From contig NZ_MKFI01000004.1 of NCBI RefSeq assembly GCF_001982635.1, positions 942,111 to 1,006,110 of the forward strand: a stretch of 64,000 bases of DNA, read 5' to 3'. Position 1 is the first letter of the stretch. Every line of letters begins with the position of its first letter. Positions 17,755-25,375 of this stretch are shown in pieces. The position numbers were made by a program, and so were the translations under genes. The stretch is from Bradyrhizobium mercantei. Lineage in GTDB: Bacteria; Pseudomonadota; Alphaproteobacteria; Rhizobiales; Xanthobacteraceae. The notes under the pieces were generated by a model. That model saw only the letters and a program-made list of their open reading frames with translations, was not told the DNA's origin and did no database searches.

Positions 17755-18066
17755 TTACGGGCCAAAGTGTTTCAACTGTTCGTGCGGATCCCAATCGGCA
17801 GTTGGCGCGCGTCCCCTGCTAAACCAATTCATGCCGGCCTCAATCCAGTCTGTGCGCCATCGCTCATAGACGGACCGACGCTTAGCCAAATCGCCGCCGG
17901 CCCAGTCGTCGTAGCCAAAATGAATCCCGCAGCAAGGACAAATCTCGTGTGATGACAACGTCCCTTCCCATGGAGAAAAGTCGAGGCCATAGCCACAGGC
18001 GGGGCAGAAATGGGTCACGGCACCTAAGTCTCCATCAACGCCACTAACTGGCGTTTGCGCCATCAT
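17755..18066 (-). CDS. CPCC-type cysteine-rich protein
   Basis: A 103-residue protein with two zinc-knuckle-like pairs, CPACG and CPCCG, 22 residues apart (FCPACGYGLDFSPWEG, then EICPCCGIHFGYDDW), followed by a Trp-rich C-terminus ending HEQLKHFGP. This layout resembles the cysteine-rich CPCC family, often found next to polymorphic toxins and in stand-alone cassettes. Here no toxin is adjacent. The frame remains open upstream to 18117 inside a direct repeat; ATG 18066 is preferred. The gene is visibly less G+C-rich than its neighbours, suggesting transfer. Confidence 0.65.
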   Translation of the reverse strand: MMAQTPVSGVDGDLGAVTHFCPACGYGLDFSPWEGTLSSHEICPCCGIHFGYDDWAGGDLAKRRSVYERWRTDWIEAGMNWFSRGRAPTADWDPHEQLKHFGP

Positions 18067-18091
18067 ACCGCACGATCCGCCTCCATCGCTC

Positions 18092-18157
18092 TGACAATCG
18101 CCGTTTTTTGAAAGCACGGCCGCTTGCGCGCCCGCCGATTGCGCGCGACCATGACGG
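18092..18157. repeat. Direct repeat, right copy
   Basis: Right-hand copy of the 66-base direct repeat at 17663-17728 (AAAGCACGGCCGCTTGCGCG core). It overlaps the region just upstream of the cysteine-rich gene start and precedes the 2-hydroxyacid dehydrogenase gene. Confidence 0.9.
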
Positions 18158-18211
18158 GTCTTCCGACGGTCGATGTCCCGCCGTCGCCCTCACCCTGAAT
18201 GGACCTTCCCG

Positions 18212-19174
18212 ATGACGCGGCTTCGCTGTGCAATCCTCGACGACTATTTCGACATCGCGCTTTCGGTGGCCGACTGGCCAAAGGTCGAGGACCGCGTCGA
18301 GGTAACCGTGTTCGACAAGCCGTTCGCGAGCGAGGCGGAGGCCGCAGCGAAGCTCAGGGATTTCGAGATCATCTGCGCGATGCGCGAGCGCACGGCGTTC
18401 CCGAAGAGCCTGCTGGACGCACTGCCCAAGCTGAAGCTCCTGATCACGTCGGGCATGCGCAACGCCGCGATCGACATGGAAGCCGCCAAGGCACGCCAGG
18501 TGGTACTGTGCGGCACCCAATATAGCCAGGATCCCACCGCGCCGCTGACCATGGGGTTGATCCTGGAACTGACCCGCGGCATCGGCCGCGAGAATGCACG
18601 CATGCACGCCGGCGAAGCCTGGCAGACCTTTGCCGGCACCGAGATCGAGGGCAAGACGCTCGGCGTCATCGGCCTCGGCAAGCTCGGCAGCAAGGTCGCC
18701 GGCATGGCCAAGGTGTTCGGCATGAACGTGATCGCCTGGAGCCCCAATTTGACGCCGGAGAAGTGCAAGGAGGCCGGCGTCGGCTATGCCAGCAAGGACG
18801 AGCTGTTCGCGACATCCGACATCATCACCATCCATGTCGTGCTGAGCCCGCGCTCGCGCGGACTGGTCGGCGCCGCCGATCTCGCCCGGATGAAGCGGAC
18901 GGCCTATCTCGTCAACACCGCGCGCGGACCGATCGTCGATGAGGACGCCCTGCTCGCGGCGCTGCGCGACAAGACCATCGCAGGCGCCGGCATCGACGTG
19001 TTCTCGGTCGAGCCGCTGCCGACAGATCACCCGCTCCGCAAGCTCGACAATGTCGTGATCACGCCGCATCTCGGCTATGCGACGCGCGAGAGCTTGCAGA
19101 CGCACTATCAGCAGATGGTCGCGTGCATCGATGCCTTCAGCAAAGGCGGCGAGCCGCCGCGGCGGCTGGCCTGA
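18212..19174 (+). CDS. D-2-hydroxyacid dehydrogenase family protein
   Basis: A 320-residue NAD-dependent oxidoreductase of the D-isomer-specific 2-hydroxyacid dehydrogenase family. The N-terminal catalytic domain is followed by the nucleotide-binding motif GVIGLGKLGSKVA (about 155-167). The catalytic Arg lies in NTARGPIVDEDAL, the Glu in FSVEPLPTDHP, and the His in ITPHLGYAT. It would interconvert a 2-oxoacid and a D-2-hydroxyacid; glycerate or phosphoglycerate-like substrates are possible. ATG 18212 gives the family start MTRLRCAILDDY. It is a single transcription unit ended by a family A repeat. Confidence 0.9.
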   Translation: MTRLRCAILDDYFDIALSVADWPKVEDRVEVTVFDKPFASEAEAAAKLRDFEIICAMRERTAFPKSLLDALPKLKLLITSGMRNAAIDMEAAKARQVVLCGTQYSQDPTAPLTMGLILELTRGIGRENARMHAGEAWQTFAGTEIEGKTLGVIGLGKLGSKVAGMAKVFGMNVIAWSPNLTPEKCKEAGVGYASKDELFATSDIITIHVVLSPRSRGLVGAADLARMKRTAYLVNTARGPIVDEDALLAALRDKTIAGAGIDVFSVEPLPTDHPLRKLDNVVITPHLGYATRESLQTHYQQMVACIDAFSKGGEPPRRLA

Positions 19175-19190
19175 CGAGTTTTTGGTGGAG

Positions 19191-19239
19191 CATGATCATT
19201 TCGGAAAACCGCTTCACACTTTTCCGGATCATGCTCTAG
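19191..19239. repeat. Family A palindromic repeat, copy 4
   Basis: CATGATCATTTCGGAAAACC, then GCTTCACACTTTTCC, then GGATCATGCTCTAG. The closing CTAG supplies the TAG stop of the leftward DUF4336 gene, as in copy 2. Confidence 0.9.
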
Positions 19240-19979
19240 CCGAGCCAGCGGAAGGCGCGTTCGAGCTCCGCGCGGCCGTTGCAGTCATACCAGCGTCCAT
19301 GGGCGAGGATGATCCGCTCCGGATCCCACTCGATCATGCGGGCGACGGCCGCCTTCATCGCGGCGCGGTCGCGCGAGAACGTCAATCGCATATCGCGCGG
19401 CGTGCTGCCGTCCGGATCGCGCACGCCGCCGATCCAGGTCAGCAACCGCATCAGGGGCGAGCGAACTCGCTTGGCCTCAAAATTCTCGATCAAGTCCGTC
19501 AGCAGCAATGTCCGCGACGGCAGATGGAAGAACACGACCTCCGTCATGTAGCTGCCGGCCACCGGTAGCGTCGCGATCCACTGATCCCAGGGATAGCCGG
19601 ATGATCGGTCCAATGGCTCGCCCTCCACGGTCAGCCGGTCGCCGGCCTGCTGCGTGATCTCGCGCGCGAGGAAGATGCGCGCGCCGGGATAGGCGGCATG
19701 CCATTCCGGAATCCACCAGTAATGCAGACGATTCGGACCGATGATCCAATTCGGTGCGCCGAGCTCAATGACTGCGGCCTTGAGTTCAGCCGCCAATGGT
19801 GTCGGCGAGTGAATGAACAGCCGCCCACCCGGCAAGCGAATGATGGTCGCGCGCGTTGGAAACGGCATTTTGAACCAGCGCGGACCGAACCGGATGATCG
19901 GACCATCGATGATCCAGATGTCATCGGCGACCGGTTTCAGCGTATTCAGCGGCGGATAGGTCTCGCAGACGTCCTGCAT
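19236..19979 (-). CDS. DUF4336 domain protein
   Basis: A 247-residue cytoplasmic protein of the DUF4336 family, which has a metallo-beta-lactamase-like layout. Visible features are IWIIDGPIIRFG, the strand RATIIRLPGGRLFIHSPTPL, GPNRLHYWWIPEWHAAYPGA, LLLTDLIENF and IILAHGRWYDCNG. The canonical HxHxDH metal motif is replaced by NRLHYWW, so hydrolase activity is uncertain. The start is the ATG at 19979 in a short leader after the ldt terminator. Confidence 0.8.
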   Translation of the reverse strand: MQDVCETYPPLNTLKPVADDIWIIDGPIIRFGPRWFKMPFPTRATIIRLPGGRLFIHSPTPLAAELKAAVIELGAPNWIIGPNRLHYWWIPEWHAAYPGARIFLAREITQQAGDRLTVEGEPLDRSSGYPWDQWIATLPVAGSYMTEVVFFHLPSRTLLLTDLIENFEAKRVRSPLMRLLTWIGGVRDPDGSTPRDMRLTFSRDRAAMKAAVARMIEWDPERIILAHGRWYDCNGRAELERAFRWLG

Positions 19980-20027
19980 CGCGTTGCCTCCCTGGCGGCA
20001 ACGTCGAGATGCGCGGCTTGTTGCAAC

Positions 20028-20057
20028 AAAAAAGGCGCGCTGTTCGCGCGCCTTTTT
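20028..20057. terminator. Intrinsic terminator
   Basis: AAAAAA, GGCGCGC, loop TGTTC, GCGCGCC, TTTTT: a perfect seven-base stem with A and T tracts on both sides. It ends the leftward L,D-transpeptidase transcript and can work in both directions. Confidence 0.9.
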
Positions 20058-20080
20058 CAGTATTGAGTTTGCCTGTTGGC

Positions 20081-21322
20081 CTAGCGCACCGTGACCGGCG
20101 CGGGCAGCGGCTGCACCGAAGTCGGCTGCGTGCCCGGCAGCGGCGCGGCCTGGGCCTGCGCGGGGGCCATCGGGTTCGCCGGCGCGGCGGATGCCGTCGT
20201 CGTTCCCGGCGGCGGGCCACCGGGCAGCACGACCACGCGGGTGCCGACCTTGGCGCGTTCAAACAGATCCGAGACGTCCTCGTTCAGCATGCCGATGCAG
20301 CCCGACGAGACGAACTTGCCGATGGTCGACGGCTGGTTGGTGCCGTGAATACGGTACACGGTCGAGCCGAGATACATCGCGCGAGCGCCGAGCGGGTTGC
20401 CGGGTCCGCCGGCCATGAAGCGCGGCAGATAGGGCTGGCGCTCGATCATCTCGGTCGGCGGATGCCAGTCCGGCCACTCGGCCTTGCGGGTGATCTTCTG
20501 CACGCCGGTCCAGGTGAAGCCGTCGCGGCCGACGCGGACGCCGTAGCGGACCGCCCGGCCGTTGCCCAGGATGTAATAGAGGTAGGTGTTCGCCGTATCG
20601 ACGACGATCGTGCCGGCGGGTTCCTTGGTCGCGAACGACACTTCCTGGCGGCGCAGGTTCGGCGCCAGCTGCGCCGGGCCGTCTTCCGGCTGATCGTCCG
20701 GCGGCAGCGCTGCGATCTGCACCGGCTTGCCATTGGCATCGACCGGCGCCTGCTGCTGCGGCACGGCTCCGGTCACGCCCTCCGGCGGACGCATGCCGCC
20801 GCGGTCGTCGCCATAGGAGACGCCGGCGGCCGGAACGCCATTGTCACGATTGGCCTGCTGCGCGCCCGGACGATCACCATAGATCACCGGCGGCGGCCCC
20901 ATCGGACGGCCATAGCGGGGATCATCGGGCGACATCACGGGGCCGGTCGGCGCACCGCGATCGGAATAGACCGGCGCGTTCATCGGACGGCCGTAACGCG
21001 GATCATCCGGCGACATCACGGGACCCGTCGGCGCACCACGATCGGAATAGGCCGGCGGCGCATTCATCGGGCGGCCATAGCGCGGGTCGTCCGGCGACAT
21101 CACCGGGCCCGGCGGCGGCAGCGCGGCCGAACTGCGCGGCGCGTCTTCATCGTCGTTGAGGGCGTCGAAGTCCGGCATGCTGCCCTGCGGATAGGGCTGG
21201 GGCGCCGTCGAATAGGCAGTGCCCTGGGGGGCCGGATAACCCTGCTGCGCATGCGCAAGCGAAGTTCCTGCCACGCCGAGAGCCGCGGCAGCGCAAATCG
21301 TCAGAATGCGGTTGATCATCAT
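20081..21322 (-). CDS. L,D-transpeptidase (YkuD) with tandem proline-rich repeats
   Basis: A 413-residue exported enzyme. A signal peptide (about 1-24, ending AHAQ) is followed by a disordered Pro/Gly/Asp-rich region of about 140 residues with three near-identical units starting GPVMSPDDPRYGRPM (27-28 residues each). The YkuD domain comes next (EPAGTIVVDTANTYLYYIL), with the catalytic motif HGTNQPSTIG and SSGCIGMLNEDV holding the nucleophilic Cys. It forms 3-3 peptidoglycan cross-links or anchors outer-membrane proteins. ATG 21322 is chosen because the signal peptide starts there. A Pro/Ala tail ends the protein. Confidence 0.9.
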   Translation of the reverse strand: MMINRILTICAAAALGVAGTSLAHAQQGYPAPQGTAYSTAPQPYPQGSMPDFDALNDDEDAPRSSAALPPPGPVMSPDDPRYGRPMNAPPAYSDRGAPTGPVMSPDDPRYGRPMNAPVYSDRGAPTGPVMSPDDPRYGRPMGPPPVIYGDRPGAQQANRDNGVPAAGVSYGDDRGGMRPPEGVTGAVPQQQAPVDANGKPVQIAALPPDDQPEDGPAQLAPNLRRQEVSFATKEPAGTIVVDTANTYLYYILGNGRAVRYGVRVGRDGFTWTGVQKITRKAEWPDWHPPTEMIERQPYLPRFMAGGPGNPLGARAMYLGSTVYRIHGTNQPSTIGKFVSSGCIGMLNEDVSDLFERAKVGTRVVVLPGGPPPGTTTASAAPANPMAPAQAQAAPLPGTQPTSVQPLPAPVTVR

Positions 21323-21649
21323 TGCTCTTGTATAGTCCCCAAGCCACACCGGACCGTTAACGGCCCAATGCAGGAAGATAGCGGCGCATTCAAGACAATT
21401 CCGCGAAACCCGGGCTATTCCGGGCATATTGTGAATTCGCGTCATCGCTGCGGCAAAGATGTCTCATGGCCCGGCAAAGTCTGTCTGCGTGGCCAAAGTC
21501 ATCAATCACCCGCATTTTGTAACAAACAGTCCTCGGACGTTGCGATATCCTCGAATCGGCCTGATTCGCGCTCGCGACGCCGGCTTTTTGTGTGGTCACC
21601 GCGTTCCCTCGATATCGACACCCTCCCGTAGAAGGGGGAACCCGCGCCC

Positions 21650-22519
21650 ATGCTTCCCGGCCTTCGTTTCCTGTTCGCTGCGATCGTGCTGGCGACCTCG
21701 CTTCTGGTGTTCGGGTTGGGCGCAGCCGCGCTGTTTCGCGCCGCGCATGAGGAATTCGCCAGCATTCCGGCCCGCCGGGCGCCGCCCGAGCCGCAATTCG
21801 CACAGCAGCCCGAGGCGCCGCCGGTGCTTGCCATGGTGCGGGTCGACCCGCCCGTGGACAACCCGCCCGCGGACAAGGTGACGACCGATACGCCGGCAGC
21901 CTCGATCCCGTCCGAGCCAGCCGCGGCCGAACCGGCCGCTCCCGCCGAGGCGGCGCCTGCTGCCGAGGCCGCACCTGCCGCTGAGCCGGAGAAGGTCGCC
22001 GCCGTGAAGGCGGATGATCCGCCGCCGCCCGCTCCGGCGAAGCCGGAAGCCCAGGCCGCGGAGCCGCCGGCACCAGCCCAATCCGCCGACGCGGCAATGC
22101 CGACTCCGAACCCGGAGCCTTCGCCCGTATCACAGCCGATCCCTCCTGCCGCCGAAGCGACACCGGCCGCCGCCGAACCCAAGGTCGCCGCGATCGCCGA
22201 TCCGCCTGCCGCAAGCAGCGAGCCCGCGCCTGCTGCTCCGGCAGCGGCAATGGCTGCGCCGGAGCCCGCCCCGCCGCCGTCACCGGAGGCGATCGCAGCC
22301 GCGACCAGGATCGCGACGCTGGGCGGACCGGAAGTCGTCGTCGAAGCGCCCGCGGCGCCGAAGGCCATTGAGGTGAAGAAGCCGGAGCGCAACGCGACCA
22401 GCAAGCCGGCGCACCGCAAGGAGCGTCGGCGGATCGTCCGCGCGCGTCCGGCCCGGCAGATGGTTCAGCAGGTCGATCCGTTCGGCCAGACGACCCTGGT
22501 GCCGGTCACCCGACGCTAG
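21650..22519 (+). CDS. Alanine/proline-rich membrane-anchored protein
   Basis: A 289-residue protein with one N-terminal transmembrane helix (residues 5-30, GLRFLFAAIVLATSLLVFGL), then about 200 residues dominated by Ala, Pro and Glu (EPAAAEPAAPAEAAPAAEAA) and a basic C-terminus (KERRRIVRARPARQ) ending in LVPVTRR. The layout is like a TonB-type spacer across the periplasm, but no TonB C-terminal domain is seen. Low-complexity sequence prevents naming a family. It is divergent from the L,D-transpeptidase gene, so an envelope role is plausible. Confidence 0.65.
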   Translation: MLPGLRFLFAAIVLATSLLVFGLGAAALFRAAHEEFASIPARRAPPEPQFAQQPEAPPVLAMVRVDPPVDNPPADKVTTDTPAASIPSEPAAAEPAAPAEAAPAAEAAPAAEPEKVAAVKADDPPPPAPAKPEAQAAEPPAPAQSADAAMPTPNPEPSPVSQPIPPAAEATPAAAEPKVAAIADPPAASSEPAPAAPAAAMAAPEPAPPPSPEAIAAATRIATLGGPEVVVEAPAAPKAIEVKKPERNATSKPAHRKERRRIVRARPARQMVQQVDPFGQTTLVPVTRR

Positions 22520-22525
22520 AGGTTT

Positions 22526-22580
22526 TGTTTTGACGCGTTTTCTTCACGCGAACCGGCATCCACTTCGCTCGAAAACGCTT
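22526..22580. repeat. Family B palindromic repeat, copy 2
   Basis: GTTTTGACGCGTTTTCTTCA, then CGCGAACCGGCATCCACTTC, then GCTCGAAAACGCT: an inverted relative of the element at 11558. It lies between convergent genes. Confidence 0.75.
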
Positions 22581-22585
22581 CTCGT

Positions 22586-23443
22586 TCAGGCCGGTCCCGT
22601 CGCGATCGGCGGACCGCTTGCCTGGCCCCATTCCGACCATGAGCCGTCATACAGCGCGGTGTCGGTGACCCCGATCCGGTAGAGCGCGAGCGTCAGCACG
22701 CCGGCCGAGACGCCGGAGCCGCAGCTCGTGATGATCGGCGCGTCGAGCTTCACGCCGGCACCGGCGAACGATCTGCGCAGATCGTCGAGCGGCTTCATCT
22801 CGCCGGTCGCAGCATCGAACAGCTGGTTGTAGGGCACGTTGCGGGCGCCCGGAATGTGACCGGCGCGGATGCCCGGCCGCGGCTCCGGCGCGCGGCCCTC
22901 GAAACGCTCGGCGGCGCGGGCATCGATCACCTGCTCGTTGCGGCTTTCGACATTGGCGATCATCTGCTCGATGCCGCGCACCCGCTTCGCATCGTAGCTC
23001 GCCTTGAAGGTCGCAGGCTTCGGCTTCACCTCGCCGCTCTCGACCGCCCTGCCCTCGGCGCGCCACTTCTTCAGACCGCCATTGAGGATGCGCACGTTGC
23101 GATGGCCATAGGACAGGAACATCCACCAGGCGCGGGGTGCGGCGACCCAGCCGCCGGCATCGTAGATCACGACGGTGTCGGCATTGCCGACGCCGAGCCC
23201 GCCGATGTCGCGGCCGAACTGCTCGGCGCTCGGAAACATGTGCGGCAGCGGGTTGGCATGGTCGGACACCGCGTCGACATCGAAGAACACCGCGCCGGGC
23301 AGATGCGCGGCGAGATAATCGTCCTTCGGCAGCGGCAGCACGCCGGGCAGCTTGAAGGTCGCGTCGAGCACCTTGACGTCGGCATCGCCGAGATGCGCGG
23401 CCAGCCATTCGGTCGAAACGAGCGGATCAGTGGTAGATGTCAT
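22586..23443 (-). CDS. sseA: 3-mercaptopyruvate sulfurtransferase
   Basis: A 285-residue two-domain rhodanese. The N-terminal inactive domain runs to about 130 and includes HLPGAVFFDVDAVSDHANPLPHM, typical of the family. The C-terminal domain holds the active Cys241 in the loop CGSGVSA, close to the CGSGVTA loop of mercaptopyruvate sulfurtransferases rather than the CRxGxR loop of thiosulfate enzymes. It moves sulfur from 3-mercaptopyruvate to a thiol acceptor or cyanide in the cytoplasm. A second, single-domain rhodanese gene lies upstream in the same direction, separated by a family F repeat. Confidence 0.9.
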   Translation of the reverse strand: MTSTTDPLVSTEWLAAHLGDADVKVLDATFKLPGVLPLPKDDYLAAHLPGAVFFDVDAVSDHANPLPHMFPSAEQFGRDIGGLGVGNADTVVIYDAGGWVAAPRAWWMFLSYGHRNVRILNGGLKKWRAEGRAVESGEVKPKPATFKASYDAKRVRGIEQMIANVESRNEQVIDARAAERFEGRAPEPRPGIRAGHIPGARNVPYNQLFDAATGEMKPLDDLRRSFAGAGVKLDAPIITSCGSGVSAGVLTLALYRIGVTDTALYDGSWSEWGQASGPPIATGPA

Positions 23444-23472
23444 GAATTGAAGTCTCCAGCATCTGTCAGATC

Positions 23473-23556
23473 GTCATTGCCGGGCCTGACCCGGCAATCC
23501 ACCTCGTTCGGAAGGCTCAATTCTGGATGGACACGCGGGTCAAGCCCGCGTGTGAC
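23473..23556. repeat. Family F palindromic repeat, copy 1
   Basis: GTCATTGCCGGGCCTGACCC with GGCAATCCACC on one side; GGATGGACACGCGGGTCAAG with CCCGCGTGTGAC on the other. It lies between the two sulfurtransferase genes. Confidence 0.8.
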
Positions 23557-23565
23557 GAGTCTTCT

Positions 23566-23979
23566 TCAGCCCTTCTTCTTCGGCTCCCACGCCTCGATCG
23601 GACCGCCGGCCTCGCGCCAGGCGGCAAAGCCGCCGCCCATATGCGCGACCGGCTTCAGGCCCATGTCCTTCGCGGTCTTGGCCGCAAGTGCCGAGCGCAG
23701 GCCGCCGGCGCAGTGGAAGATGAACTTCTTGTCTTCCTGGAAGATCGGCTTGGCGTAGGGGCTGTTCGGATCGATCCAGAACTCGAGCATGCCGCGGGTG
23801 CAGGAGAACGCGCCGGGGATCTTGCCGTCGCGCTCGATTTCGCGGGGATCGCGGATGTCGACGATCACGACGTCGTTCTTGCCGATCAGCGTGATCGCAT
23901 CGGCCGCGCTGATGGTCTCGATCTCGGCATTGGCCTCGTCGATCATCACCTTGATGCCGCGATGGATATTCTGGGGCAT
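23566..23979 (-). CDS. Single-domain rhodanese
   Basis: A 137-residue cytoplasmic rhodanese. VVIVDIRDPREIERDGKIPGA is the usual CDC25-like entry, and the active-site loop is CAGGLRS with Cys90. The loop has six residues as in sulfur-acting rhodaneses. MPQNIHRGIKVM is the N-terminus; AGGGAGAG upstream is a strong ribosome site and excludes the longer open frame. It lies 59 bases after the vWA gene in the same direction and probably belongs to one transcript with it. Confidence 0.85.
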   Translation of the reverse strand: MPQNIHRGIKVMIDEANAEIETISAADAITLIGKNDVVIVDIRDPREIERDGKIPGAFSCTRGMLEFWIDPNSPYAKPIFQEDKKFIFHCAGGLRSALAAKTAKDMGLKPVAHMGGGFAAWREAGGPIEAWEPKKKG

Positions 23980-24038
23980 GGGGCTCTCCCTGGATGTTGT
24001 TGTTGGCGCGCCCGCCGGCGCGCGACGCGTTGCAGCGT

Positions 24039-25214
24039 TTAGCGCACCAGCTCCCGCATCGCGTTCTCCAGACCCTCGATCGTGATCGGATACATGCGCT
24101 CGGAGAACAGGCGGCGGATGATGGTGGTCGATTCCGAATAGTCCCAGTGCTTCTGCGCCACCGGATTGAGCCACACCGCGTGCGGATAGGTGCGGGTGAT
24201 GCGGTCGAGCCAGACCGAGCCGGCCTCTTCGTTGACGTGCTCGACCGAGCCGCCGGGAACCATGATCTCGTAAGGCGACATCGAGGCGTCGCCGACGAAC
24301 ACCACCTTGTAGTCGTGCGGGTACTTGTGCAGCACGTCCCAGGTCGGCGTGCGGTCGGTGAAGCGCCGCTTGTTCTGCTTCCAGACGCCTTCATAGAGGC
24401 AGTTGTGGAAGTAGAAATATTCCATGTGCTTGAATTCGCTCTTGGCGGCCGAGAACAGTTCCTCGACCTGCTCGATATGCGAATCCATCGAGCCGCCGAT
24501 ATCGAAGAACACCAGCACCTTGACCGCGTTGCGCCGCTCGGGGCGCATGTGCACGTCGAGATAACCGTGGTTGGCGGTCTCCTTGATCGTGGTGTCGAGA
24601 TCGAGCTCGTCGGGTGCGCCGGTGCGCGCGAACTTGCGCAGCCGCCGCAGCGCGACCTTGATGTTGCGGATGCCGAGCTCGACATTGCCGTCGAGGTCCT
24701 TGAACTCGCGCTTGTCCCACACCTTCACGGCGCGGTTGTTGCGGTTCTTCTCCTGCCCGATCCGCACGCCCTCGGGATTATAGCCATGGGCACCGAACGG
24801 CGAGGTGCCGGCGGTGCCGATCCACTTGCTGCCGCCCTGGTGACGGCCCTTCTGTTCCTCGAGCCGCTTCTTCAAGGTCTCCATGAGCTTGTCCCAGCCC
24901 ATGGCCTCGATCTGCTTCTTCTCTTCCTCGGTGAGATATTTCTCGGCGAGCTTCTTCAGCCACTCTTCGGGGATCTCGGCCTTGCCCATGGCGTCGAGCA
25001 GGCTCTCGAGCCCCTTGAACACGGTGCCGAACACGCGATCGAACTTGTCGAGATTGCGCTCGTCCTTTACCAGCGCGGCGCGCGACAAATAATAGAAGTT
25101 CTCGACCGTCTGTTCGGCGAGATCGGCGTCAAGCGCTTCCATCAAGGTCAGATATTCCCGTAGCGTCACGGGGACCTGGGCGTCGCGCAGCGATGTGAAG
25201 AACTGCAGGAACAT
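24039..25214 (-). CDS. vWA domain protein (CoxE-like)
   Basis: A 391-residue cytoplasmic protein. The N-terminal half is helical and charged (FLQFFTSLRDAQVPVTLREY, then EEWLKKLAEKYLTEEEKKQ). The C-terminal half is a von Willebrand A domain: VLVFFDIGGSMDSHIEQVE holds a MIDAS motif DxGxS, where Gly replaces the usual first Ser, and VVFVGDASMSPYEI a further metal-side Asp. Such proteins work with MoxR AAA+ ATPases in metal insertion or complex assembly. A MoxR gene lies 2.5 kb away at 27765, on the other strand and separated by two genes. Confidence 0.85.
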   Translation of the reverse strand: MFLQFFTSLRDAQVPVTLREYLTLMEALDADLAEQTVENFYYLSRAALVKDERNLDKFDRVFGTVFKGLESLLDAMGKAEIPEEWLKKLAEKYLTEEEKKQIEAMGWDKLMETLKKRLEEQKGRHQGGSKWIGTAGTSPFGAHGYNPEGVRIGQEKNRNNRAVKVWDKREFKDLDGNVELGIRNIKVALRRLRKFARTGAPDELDLDTTIKETANHGYLDVHMRPERRNAVKVLVFFDIGGSMDSHIEQVEELFSAAKSEFKHMEYFYFHNCLYEGVWKQNKRRFTDRTPTWDVLHKYPHDYKVVFVGDASMSPYEIMVPGGSVEHVNEEAGSVWLDRITRTYPHAVWLNPVAQKHWDYSESTTIIRRLFSERMYPITIEGLENAMRELVR

Positions 25215-25375
25215 GGTTACTTAAATCGCCCGCCCTGCCGGTGCCGTCAAGGGCCCCTGCCCCGCCCGTTCCGGCGGATCAGCCATTCACTTTCACTTAA
25301 CCACCCCGGCGGGCTTCGGTCCGGCCCCCCGAAACGTGACGTTAAGATGGGACGTTGATCACTGGAAGTAGCACG

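Noticed and set aside
17727..18061. Inverted repeat GGCGCAAACGCCA (17727) / TGGCGTTTGCGCC (18049) around the cysteine-rich gene, as transposon ends
   Set aside because: The sequence is itself a small hairpin (GGCG CAAA CGCC), so an inverted match arises easily; the direct repeats are the stronger signal.
17755..18066. Toxin-immunity pair with the CPCC-type gene
   Set aside because: No toxin-like neighbour is present: one side is a small helical protein, the other a dehydrogenase.
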